Origin: Cellulomonas fimi
GTDB lineage: Bacteria > Actinomycetota > Actinomycetes > Actinomycetales > Cellulomonadaceae
DNA: 38,317 nt
NCBI RefSeq assembly: GCF_012952065.1
Contig: NZ_JABCJJ010000025.1
Location: forward strand, 1 to 38,317
Direction of reading: 5' to 3'
Program-made: the position numbers and the translations under genes
In this document: positions 23,794 through 30,890 of the stretch, piece after piece
How the letters are laid out: each line of letters starts with the position of its first letter
Numbering within the stretch: position 1 is the first letter of the stretch
Notes under the pieces: model-generated
Seen by the model: the letters and a program-made list of their open reading frames with translations, nothing else
What the model was told of the DNA's origin: nothing
The model's database searches: none

Positions 23794-24399
23794 TCACTTG
23801 CGGGAGTAGTCGACCTGCGGGTCGCCGATGTGCCCCGGCGCGTTCGCGGCGAGCACCCGCTGGACGAAGGCGGAGTACTCCTCCATGTAGTGCCGTAGGA
23901 AGCCCGCGGTGGTCTCGTCGGTCACCTCGCCGGCGTCGGTGAAGACACCGGGCTTGTACGTGATGTAGGCCTCGGGGGTGTTGAGCTGCGGCGCGTCGAG
24001 GAAGCTCAGCACGCTCCGCATGGAGGCCTGCATCACGGCCGTGCCGATACCGCCCGGAGAAGCGCCGATGATCCCCGTCGGCTTGCGCGCGAACGAGTTC
24101 TGGCCCCAGGGCCGCGACCCCCAGTCGATGGCGTTCTTGAGCGGTCCGGGGATCGAGCGGTTGTACTCGGGGGAGACGAACAGGATGCCGTCCGACGCCG
24201 AGATCGCGTCTTTCAGCGCACGCGCCTGCGCCGGGTAGTCGGCGTCGTGGTCGTAGTCGTAGAGCGGGAGGTCCCTGATCGGGATCTCCGTGAACGCGAG
24301 CTCCTCGGGAGCCAGCCGGACCAGGGCGCGGGAGAGCGTCCGGTTGATCGAGCCGGCGGAGAGGCTGCCCACGAAGTACCCGATCGTGTACTCGGCCAT
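23794..24399 (-). CDS. NADPH-dependent FMN reductase (flavodoxin fold)
   Basis: This 201-residue flavoprotein reduces FMN, quinones or azo/chromate compounds with NAD(P)H. FMN-binding motifs are visible: GSLSAGSINRTLSRAL (phosphate loop), SPEYNRSIPGPLKNAIDW and GASPGGIGTAVMQ. Length matches the NADPH_dep_FMN_red family (ChrR/ArsH-like group). ATG 24399 is the start, with a GAGGACCACC stretch upstream. It is probably a single-gene unit used against oxidative or electrophile stress, but nothing nearby fixes the role. Confidence 0.88.
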   Translation of the reverse strand: MAEYTIGYFVGSLSAGSINRTLSRALVRLAPEELAFTEIPIRDLPLYDYDHDADYPAQARALKDAISASDGILFVSPEYNRSIPGPLKNAIDWGSRPWGQNSFARKPTGIIGASPGGIGTAVMQASMRSVLSFLDAPQLNTPEAYITYKPGVFTDAGEVTDETTAGFLRHYMEEYSAFVQRVLAANAPGHIGDPQVDYSRK

Positions 24400-24585
24400 G
24401 GTGGTCCTCGATTCCAGGTGGTGCTACGGGAAGGCGCCCTCGAGGCGGTGCTCGGACGCCTCCATCGTCTCGCCGGACCCGCCCGGTGTCACTCCCACCC
24501 GAGCCGTGGCACGGTGGGACGTCGACGTGGTGCGGCGGTCGAGGACTGCGTTGGAGCGAGGACGTCAGGTACGGAGGAGCGCAGG

Positions 24586-25344
24586 ATGACCGACGAGCCC
24601 GGGATCGACCTTTCCGGCGGGCGCGGGTGCGACGACGGGGAGCTCGACGACCTGCTGCTCGGTACCGCGACGGTCGAGGACTACCTCGCGGACTTCGCCG
24701 CCCGCGCAGCGGACCGGATCGTGCCCGGCACGGAGTGCAGCATCACGCTGCGCCTTCGTGCGGACGACCGACGGGCGGCGAGCAGCAGCGAGCGCTCGGC
24801 GCGCTGCGACCAGGCGGAGATCATCGCCGGGGCGGGTCCGTGCGTCACCGCCATCGACGAGATGCGGGTGCTGGCGGGCCGCGAGGTCTGGTCGGACCCG
24901 CGCTGGCCCGAGTGGAGTGCCACGACCACCGAGGTCGGCTTCCGTCCCGCTGCGGCAGTTCCGGCGAGCGCGGGTCCCGACGCGCGCATCGCGCTCAACC
25001 TCTACCACGACGAACCGGGGCTCTGGGACGACGACGGCCTCGCGAGAGCCGGGGACTTCGCCCACGAGATCGGCCGCGTCGTCGCGCTCTGCCTGCGTAT
25101 CGCCGAGCAGATGGTGCTCAACGAGGACCTGAGCGCGGCCATGCTGTCGCGATCCGTGATCGACCAGGCGATCGGCATCGTCATGGCGCAGAACCGTTGC
25201 ACCGCGGAGGAGGCGTTCCGTATCCTGCGCAGCGCCTCCAGCCATCGCAACGTCAAGCTCCGCGAGATCGCTGCGGCGATCGTGCACAGCGTGACCGGTG
25301 CGGAGCCCGCCGCGGGAGGCTTCCGCTCGCGCGCGTCGAGATGA
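24586..25344 (+). CDS. GAF-ANTAR regulator (RNA-binding antiterminator)
   Basis: ANTAR proteins bind paired hairpins in nascent RNA and prevent termination. The 252-residue product has a GAF-like sensor domain (about 20-175; VEDYLADFAARAADRIVPGT, GPCVTAIDEMRVLAG, VWSDPRWPEW) and a C-terminal ANTAR domain (about 185-235; DQAIGIVMAQNRCTAEEAFR, NVKLREIAAAIV). ATG 24586 follows GGAGGAG. The stop overlaps an ATG of a second, ANTAR-like frame. Such GAF-ANTAR proteins are abundant in actinomycetes, and the target RNAs are unknown. No two-hairpin ANTAR target is evident in the upstream region 24400-24585. Confidence 0.88.
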   Translation: MTDEPGIDLSGGRGCDDGELDDLLLGTATVEDYLADFAARAADRIVPGTECSITLRLRADDRRAASSSERSARCDQAEIIAGAGPCVTAIDEMRVLAGREVWSDPRWPEWSATTTEVGFRPAAAVPASAGPDARIALNLYHDEPGLWDDDGLARAGDFAHEIGRVVALCLRIAEQMVLNEDLSAAMLSRSVIDQAIGIVMAQNRCTAEEAFRILRSASSHRNVKLREIAAAIVHSVTGAEPAAGGFRSRASR

Positions 25345-25920
25345 CTCCCGCTCATGCGCGTGGAACGACGGACGCCCTGCGCCCCAGGAGTGCGCAGAGC
25401 TGCCGGACGAGAGCCACCTGGGCGCGGCGACTGCAGGCCGCGTCCTGCCCCGGCGCTGGGAGCTCCAGCGGCTGCACGCCATCGCACGCGGACGCGACCC
25501 CGCCGAGCACCGCGGACCTCGACGCCGCGTTCGACGCGCTGCTCGCGGAGCTCCACGCCGTCGTGCCGACCCTCCTCGGGGTCAGCATCACGATGGTGGA
25601 CAGCGAGATCGTCGGCTGCGCAGCGGCGTCGTCGGCGGACGCCGGCGTGCTCGAGGTCGGCGAGGCGGTCGTCGCGCTCGACGGACCGGAGGCTCCCCTC
25701 GTGCCGGAGGTCGACGCCTCGGCTCCCGTGGACCGGGCGATCGCGGAGCTCGCCGCCGAGGTCGACGTCGACGAGGCGAGCGCGCGTCGCCTCCTGCAGG
25801 ATGCCGCGCGCCGCGCCTCGGTCGACGTGGTGGCCGTGGCGATGGCGTTCGTCGGGCTCGGGAGGTCGTCGGGCCAGGGTGAACGCCGACGCGGCGGCTC
25901 AGGGGACGCAGCGGCCTCAG
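25341..25920 (+). pseudogene. ANTAR/GAF-like ORF without a credible stop (frameshifted or degenerate)
   Basis: An ATG at 25341 overlaps the stop of the GAF-ANTAR gene (ATGA), and the frame shows protein-like sequence from about 25510 (ADLDAAFDALLAELHAVVPT, LGVSITMVDSEIVGCAAASS) to an ANTAR-like helix set (DEASARRLLQDAARRASVDV, VVAVAMAFVGLG). The frame then runs on antisense through the neighbouring hydrolase to 27041, which is not credible. A stop in another frame is at 25880-25882, just after the homology ends, so one base may have been lost or gained, or the sequence may hold an error. The first 55 codons are poor in coding signal. Probably a broken paralogue. Confidence 0.45.
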
Positions 25921-26900
25921 GGGAAGTCGAACGTGGCCACGACGGGAGCGTGGTCGGACTCGGGGTACTTCCGGTCGACCGCAAAGGCTGCCGACTCGTC
26001 GTGCAGGATCTCGTTGTGGATCTCCGACCCGCGATAGTGGGCGAGCAGGTTCCTGGTCACCAGCATGTGGTCCAGCATCTGACCACGGCCCTGGTGGAAC
26101 AACGTGTACCGGGCGGGCTCGGGGATCGTCTGCTCGATCGGCACGAGCACGCGGCCGACGAGGTCGGGGTTCCCCGTGTTCTCGACGTCCCCGCGGATCG
26201 CGAGGACGGTGATCTCGTCGGGCTCCGCGTTGTAGTCGCCCGCGACCACGATCCGGGCGTCACGACCGGCGTCGAGGATGCGGTCGACGAGACGCCGGAC
26301 CTCGAGGGCCTGGGACATCCGCTTCATCGAGGACAGGTACGTCCCCTCCGCCCAGCCGTCGGCGGTGCGCCACGTGAAGCCGTCGACCTTCTGACCGGGG
26401 ATCTCGGTCGGGAGCTTCGACTTCAGGTGCACGTTGACGACGTGCATCGTCCCGCCGTCGGGCAGGCCGAGCTCGACGAGCAGGACGGGACGTTCGATAC
26501 CGATCACCACGGCGGTCTGGTCGGGCGGCACGGCCGTGAGGCGTCGGTAGGTCAGCGGTGCCACCAGCTGGTTGCGCAGCTGCTCGACGTGCAGCACAGG
26601 GAGGTGGCTGACCACCACGAGGTTGCGCTGGTCGTACACCGCGTCGCCCTGCGGGCGGGTGCTGGTCATGGCCGCGCCCTCGAGGTTCGTCCCGCGCAGG
26701 AGCTCGGCGAGCGCGTGCAGCGCTCTGGGCTGACCGGCGCGCTCCTGCCCGTGCACCTCCTGGAAGCAGACGACGTCGGCGCGCAGCCGATCGATCTGCG
26801 GGCGCATCACCGCGACGCGTTCGGCCAGGGACGGCCGCTCGGTCGGGCCGGTCCCGTCGAAGTTCTCGACGTTGAACGTGGCGACGCGCAGCTGGACCAT
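25917..26900 (-). CDS. Endonuclease/exonuclease/phosphatase-family hydrolase
   Basis: This 327-residue metal-dependent phosphoesterase has the DNase I/ExoIII fold. Core motifs run in order: TFNVENF (Asn), CFQEVHG (Glu metal ligand), VNVHLKSKL (His), VAGDYNAEPDE (Asp-Asn) and YPESDHAPVVATF (Asp-His pair). The substrate could be DNA, RNA or a phospholipid or nucleotide; no extra domain tells which. There is no signal peptide, so it acts in the cytosol. ATG 26900 is the start. It is divergent from the coiled-coil gene at 27002. Confidence 0.9.
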   Translation of the reverse strand: MVQLRVATFNVENFDGTGPTERPSLAERVAVMRPQIDRLRADVVCFQEVHGQERAGQPRALHALAELLRGTNLEGAAMTSTRPQGDAVYDQRNLVVVSHLPVLHVEQLRNQLVAPLTYRRLTAVPPDQTAVVIGIERPVLLVELGLPDGGTMHVVNVHLKSKLPTEIPGQKVDGFTWRTADGWAEGTYLSSMKRMSQALEVRRLVDRILDAGRDARIVVAGDYNAEPDEITVLAIRGDVENTGNPDLVGRVLVPIEQTIPEPARYTLFHQGRGQMLDHMLVTRNLLAHYRGSEIHNEILHDESAAFAVDRKYPESDHAPVVATFDFP

Positions 26901-27001
26901 GACCGTGCCACCCTTCCGTCACCAGTGCAGGTGCGCTCGTGCAGCGGAAAGATACGGAGCCGGAAGATGGGGTGTGGCGTCCCGGCGGGACGGAGGGACG
27001 C

Positions 27002-28012
27002 GTGGGGCTCCAGGAGATCGCGGCCGAGCTGTACGCGCTGACGCCGGCGGAGTTCACCGCGGCGCGGAACCGGAGCGCCAAGGACGCGCGTCAGGCGGGC
27101 GACAAGGAGCTCGCCGCGCGCGTCGCCGCGCTGCCGAAGCCGAGCACGGCCGCGTGGGCCGTGAACCAGCTGGTACGCGGACGGGGTGCCGCCGTCGCTC
27201 AGCTGCTCACCGTCGGTGGGGAGCTGCGCGAGGCCCAGCAGTCCATGTCGGGAGCGGACCTGCGCGAGCTCAACCGTCGGCAGCACCAGCTGCTCGTCGC
27301 CGTCCGTCGCGAGGCGGAGACGCTGGCCGCGGAGCAGGGCCGGCCGCTCACCGAGACCATCGCGCAACGGGTGCAGGCGACCCTGCACGCCGCCATGGCG
27401 GACCCCGACGCAGCCGACGCCGTGCGGACCGGTCTGCTCGTCGCGGACCTCGAGAGCACCGGGTTGGCACCGGTCGAGCTCGAGGGGGCCGTGGCCGTGC
27501 CGGATGCCGCCCCCGTCGTCGACCCGACCGCCCGTGCGCAGAGCGGGCGTTCACAGGCGGGGGGCGCGGAGGCGGGGCGAGCGGGGGCGGGCCCCGCCAA
27601 GGCGGGCCCCGCGACGACGGAGCGTCAGAAGGCGGCGGACGAGCGTGCCGAGCGCGAGCGTCGGGAGCAGGCCGAGCGCGAGCGTCGGGAGGCAGCCGCC
27701 GCGGCGGTGGAGAGCAAGGCCGCGGAGCTGGCGGCCGCCCGGGATGCCGCCGAGGGGGCGCTCACCGAGGTCACCGCCCGCCGGGATGCGATCGAGGCGG
27801 AGATCGCGGAGCTCGAGGCGCGTCTCGCGGAGCTGAAGGTCGAGGCTCGGCAGGCGGTCCGGCTCGAGACGAAGGCGCGGTCGACCCGGGACTCGACGAC
27901 CCGCCGTGCCGCGTCCGCCGCGCAGGAGGCCGCGACGCTCCGCGCCCGCGTCCGGGTCTCCCCCGGGAGCGCCGCCCCCGGCGCGGGGGCGGCATCTCGT
28001 CGTCGGCGATGA
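27002..28012 (+). CDS. Coiled-coil conserved hypothetical protein, 336 aa
   Basis: I recognise the N-terminal block (LYALTPAEFTAARNRSAKDA, KPSTAAWAVNQLVR) as a conserved but uncharacterised actinobacterial family. Residues about 60-160 are helical. A low-complexity Gly/Ala linker follows, and then a long charged coiled coil (about 205-310, repeated RERREQAERERRE pattern). The C-terminus is basic (SRRRR). GTG 27002 is chosen for GGAGG upstream; the frame is open to GTG 26939, but that extension has no support. There is no membrane segment. The basic tail may bind nucleic acid. Confidence 0.75.
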   Translation: MGLQEIAAELYALTPAEFTAARNRSAKDARQAGDKELAARVAALPKPSTAAWAVNQLVRGRGAAVAQLLTVGGELREAQQSMSGADLRELNRRQHQLLVAVRREAETLAAEQGRPLTETIAQRVQATLHAAMADPDAADAVRTGLLVADLESTGLAPVELEGAVAVPDAAPVVDPTARAQSGRSQAGGAEAGRAGAGPAKAGPATTERQKAADERAERERREQAERERREAAAAAVESKAAELAAARDAAEGALTEVTARRDAIEAEIAELEARLAELKVEARQAVRLETKARSTRDSTTRRAASAAQEAATLRARVRVSPGSAAPGAGAASRRRR

Positions 28013-28077
28013 GTTCGCCCGCCCGGCGCGGTCTGCACTGCCACCACCCGCACAGCCGACCGAGGGAGTGACCAGCG

Positions 28078-28557
28078 ATGGGCATCGTCCACCCGCACCT
28101 GTGGTTCGCCGCCGACGCCGAGAAGGCGGCCGCCTTCTACGCGGAGGTGATCCCGAACTCGTCCGTCTCCCGTGTCATCACGTCCCCCGAGGGCGTCCCG
28201 GACGTCGAGCCGGGCGCCGCCTTCATCGTGGACCTCGTGCTCGACGGCATGCCGGTCACCGCGATCAACGCGGGGCCTGCGTTCAGGCTCGACGAGGCGT
28301 TCTCCTTCTACCTGACGTGCGAGACGCAGGACGAGGTCGACCACTACTGGGACGCGCTCGTCGCCGACGGCGGTGAGCACTCGCAGTGCGGTTGGCTCAC
28401 GGACCGGTTCGGCGTGTCCTGGCAGGTCGTGCCGAAGCAGCTCGACGACATGATGGGCCGGCCGGACGCGGCCGGCGTCGCCCGCGCGACGGCCGCGATG
28501 CTCCGGATGAGCAAGCTCGACATCGCGGAGCTCGAGCGCGCGTACGCGGGCACCTGA
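28078..28557 (+). CDS. VOC-superfamily (PhnB/3-dmu-9_3-mt-like) protein
   Basis: This 159-residue protein has the PhnB-type glyoxalase fold: PHLWFAADAEKAAAFYAEVI at the N-terminus, FYLTCETQDEVDHYWDALV in the middle, and CGWLTDRFGVSWQVVP at the end. The family is often named after 3-demethylubiquinone methyltransferase, but that activity is not supported. VOC members bind metals or small ligands. GAGGGAG lies upstream of the ATG. It is convergent with the Crp/Fnr gene (18 bases apart). Confidence 0.87.
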   Translation: MGIVHPHLWFAADAEKAAAFYAEVIPNSSVSRVITSPEGVPDVEPGAAFIVDLVLDGMPVTAINAGPAFRLDEAFSFYLTCETQDEVDHYWDALVADGGEHSQCGWLTDRFGVSWQVVPKQLDDMMGRPDAAGVARATAAMLRMSKLDIAELERAYAGT

Positions 28558-28575
28558 CCAGGAGCCCGCACGCCG

Positions 28576-29340
28576 TCACGTGCCCGCGGCGACCTCCCTC
28601 AGGCGTGGGACGTCGAGCACTGCCGTCCACCGGCGTCCCGAGTCGACGACGCCCTCCTTCCGCAAGGCGCTCATCACCCGCGAGACGGACTCCGGCGTGG
28701 ATCCCGCCATCCCGGCGAGATCGGCGCGGGAGAGCGGGAGCTGCAGCAGCGTCCCGCCGGACGCGCGCTCCTGCCCGAGCTCGTCGACGAGGTCGAGCAG
28801 CACGGCGGCGACCCGTTGCGCCACGGTGTCCGTCGTCTGCCGGCCGACGCGCGAGCGCGCCCGCGCGAGTCGGCCCGCCACGTCGTCGAGCACGCGGAGC
28901 GTGACCTCGGGATGGCCCGCCAGCACGGCGCGGAACGACGGCTGGTCGATGCGCAGCGCACAGGTCGTCACGAGCGCCTGGGCGCTCTCGCCGTGGACGC
29001 TGTCGCCCAGGAGGCTCATCGCGCCGAACAGCCGGCCCGGCACGAGGACGTCGGTGACGACCGGCGTCCCGGCCACGGACGGCTGGCTCAGCTTGACCCG
29101 GCCCGACGCGAGCACGAAGAGGTGCTCCGCCGGCTCACCGGCGCGGTAGAGCGGGTCTCCCTGGGCCCACGAGAGCGCCGTGAGGTGCGAGTCGATCTCC
29201 GTGAGCTCGCGGTCCGAGAGCCCGGCGAAGTACGGGACGTGCCGCAGGACGTCCATGCGGACGGCCGGCGGGCAGTGGTGCGGCCGGGCGCACGTCGACC
29301 GCAGTGGGACCCGCCGCCGCGCCGTCGAGCTCTGCGTCAC
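28576..29340 (-). CDS. Crp/Fnr-family regulator at the end of the nar cluster
   Basis: The 254-residue product has a cyclic-nucleotide-type sensor domain (about 30-150; FAGLSDRELTEIDSHLTALS, LFVLASGRVKLSQ) and a Crp-type winged helix (about 165-245; PLSRADLAGMAGSTPESVSR). The E-x-x-SR recognition helix matches the FNR subgroup, which reads TTGAT-type half-sites. Cysteines are at 17, 23 and 127; FNR uses four to hold its O2-sensitive cluster, so cluster sensing is uncertain. GTG 29340 follows GAGAGGG; a later start at Met29 (29256) would remove both N-terminal cysteines. It lies 120 bases behind narI and probably controls nitrate respiration. Confidence 0.85.
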   Translation of the reverse strand: MTQSSTARRRVPLRSTCARPHHCPPAVRMDVLRHVPYFAGLSDRELTEIDSHLTALSWAQGDPLYRAGEPAEHLFVLASGRVKLSQPSVAGTPVVTDVLVPGRLFGAMSLLGDSVHGESAQALVTTCALRIDQPSFRAVLAGHPEVTLRVLDDVAGRLARARSRVGRQTTDTVAQRVAAVLLDLVDELGQERASGGTLLQLPLSRADLAGMAGSTPESVSRVMSALRKEGVVDSGRRWTAVLDVPRLREVAAGT

Positions 29341-29460
29341 TACATCACCCTCTCCCGGCCGGCTCCCTGCGGTCGATCGCTCTGCGGCGCGCCCGGTCCC
29401 GTGGCGACCACGCTAGCCGCCCGGCCGGCAAAGGCGCAGCGCCCGTCGGCGACGACCGCC

Positions 29461-30213
29461 TCAGCGCACCTTCTGCGGCCGATCCACGCGCTCCCACCCG
29501 GGCCGGGCGGCCCGTGCGCCGTACCGGTCGCTCCGGCTCCGGTACACGACATACGGCCGCCACAGGTAGAAGACGGGGGCGCTGAAGACGTGCACGAGCC
29601 GCGTGAACGGCCACAGAGCGAACAGGAGCATCGCGGCCATGCCGTGCAGCTGGAACCCGAGCGGCGCCGCCGCCATGAGCTCGGGGTGTGGCTGGAAGAG
29701 GAAGATGCTCCGGAACCAGACCGACACGCCGTCGCGGTAGTCGTAGTAGCCGCCGAGGTTGAGCACCGACCCGGCGACCGTGTTCCAGAGCCCGAGGAAG
29801 ATCACCACGGCGAGGACGAGGTACATGAGCTTGTCCATGCGGGTGGTCGCCCGGAACACCGGCCCCACCGTGCGCCGGCGGTAGATCAGCAGGACCATCC
29901 CGACGAGCGTGCACAACCCGGCGATCGCCCCGATGCCGACGGCCATGACGTGGTAGGCCTCCGCCGAGATCCCGACGGCCTCGGTCCAGCTCTTCGGCAC
30001 GCCCAGACCCATCACGTGCCCGAGGAACACCGCGAGGATCCCGAAGTGGAACAGCGGGCTGGCCCAGCGCAGCAGCCGGCTCTCGTAGAGCTGCGACGAG
30101 CGCGTCGTCCACCCGAACTTGTCGTAGCGGTACCGCCAGACGTGCCCGAGCACGAACACGGCGAGGCAGACGTAGGGGATCACGACCCAGAGCAGGGTCT
30201 CGGTGGTGTTCAT
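29461..30213 (-). CDS. narI: Respiratory nitrate reductase gamma subunit (cytochrome b)
   Basis: NarI is the membrane subunit that oxidises quinol and passes electrons through two b haems to NarH. The 250 residues have five hydrophobic helices (first: TLLWVVIPYVCLAVFVLGHV). Haem-ligand histidines are H56 and H66 (LFHFGILAVFLGHVMG) and H190 and H208 (QLHGMAAMLLFALWPFTRLVH), with the spacings known from Escherichia coli NarI. ATG 30213 overlaps the narJ stop (ATGA). It is the last structural gene of the set; the Crp/Fnr gene follows. Confidence 0.96.
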   Translation of the reverse strand: MNTTETLLWVVIPYVCLAVFVLGHVWRYRYDKFGWTTRSSQLYESRLLRWASPLFHFGILAVFLGHVMGLGVPKSWTEAVGISAEAYHVMAVGIGAIAGLCTLVGMVLLIYRRRTVGPVFRATTRMDKLMYLVLAVVIFLGLWNTVAGSVLNLGGYYDYRDGVSVWFRSIFLFQPHPELMAAAPLGFQLHGMAAMLLFALWPFTRLVHVFSAPVFYLWRPYVVYRSRSDRYGARAARPGWERVDRPQKVR

Positions 30214-30890
30214 CGGCGGGCTCCCGTGGCAGGCAGGTACGACGGCGGCGCGAACGGCTCGAGGCCGACCTCCTCGCCCGGCGGCCCCTCGGCCGCGAGG
30301 CGGGCGACCGCGACGTGCTCGTCGCCCTCGAGCGGGGGCAGCGTCGCGCAGACCGCGACGACGGCCGCCGCGTAGGGCGAGCCGGTGTCCAGCAGGGCGA
30401 GGCGCAGCAGCTCGAGCCCGGCGCGGTGCTCGAGGAGCAGGCGGATCCCGGCCTCCTGCGCCGGGGTGCCGCCGGTCGCGGCGAACTCGAGGACGACCCC
30501 GAGGTGGTCGGGCAGCTCGTCCTCGGTCAGCTCGAAGCCCACGGCGCGGTAGGCCTGCTTGAACGTGACGAGCGCGAGCCCGCGCTTACGCGTGTCGCCG
30601 TAGGCGTAGTACGAGAGGTACAGGCTGCAGCGTCGCCTCAGGTCGAACGTCTCGACGTACCGGGCCTGGAGCGCCGTCAGGGGCTCGCTCGCCAGGTGGT
30701 CGACGAGCCCGGCGAGCGGCGCACCGAGCGTCGGCGGGAGCGACCCCACCGCCTCCCGCAGCCGGGGAAGCATCTCGACGAGCTCGGGCGTCGGGTACTC
30801 GAGCAGCAGCGCCGCCACCCGGTGCACGACGGCGTGGTCCCGGCTCGCGCCGGCCCGCGCGGCTCTGGCGCGGGCTGCTCGGTTCCTCAC
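30210..30890 (-). CDS. narJ: Nitrate reductase molybdenum-cofactor assembly chaperone
   Basis: NarJ is a cytosolic TorD/DmsD-type chaperone that binds immature NarG and helps insert the Mo cofactor before membrane docking; it is not in the final complex. The 226-residue product is helical, with the family motif YVETFDLRRRCSLYLSYYAY and then KRGLALVTFKQAYRA and DELPDHLGVVLEFAA. The GTG start overlaps the narH stop (GTGA), and the stop overlaps narI (ATGA). The first 18 residues are basic and may not be translated if a later start is used. Confidence 0.94.
   Translation of the reverse strand: MRNRAARARAARAGASRDHAVVHRVAALLLEYPTPELVEMLPRLREAVGSLPPTLGAPLAGLVDHLASEPLTALQARYVETFDLRRRCSLYLSYYAYGDTRKRGLALVTFKQAYRAVGFELTEDELPDHLGVVLEFAATGGTPAQEAGIRLLLEHRAGLELLRLALLDTGSPYAAAVVAVCATLPPLEGDEHVAVARLAAEGPPGEEVGLEPFAPPSYLPATGARR

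Noticed and set aside
24486-27041. 851-residue plus-strand frame across the ANTAR and hydrolase region
   Set aside because: It is a mixture of out-of-frame reading of the GAF-ANTAR gene, the ANTAR-like fragment and antisense of the hydrolase gene.
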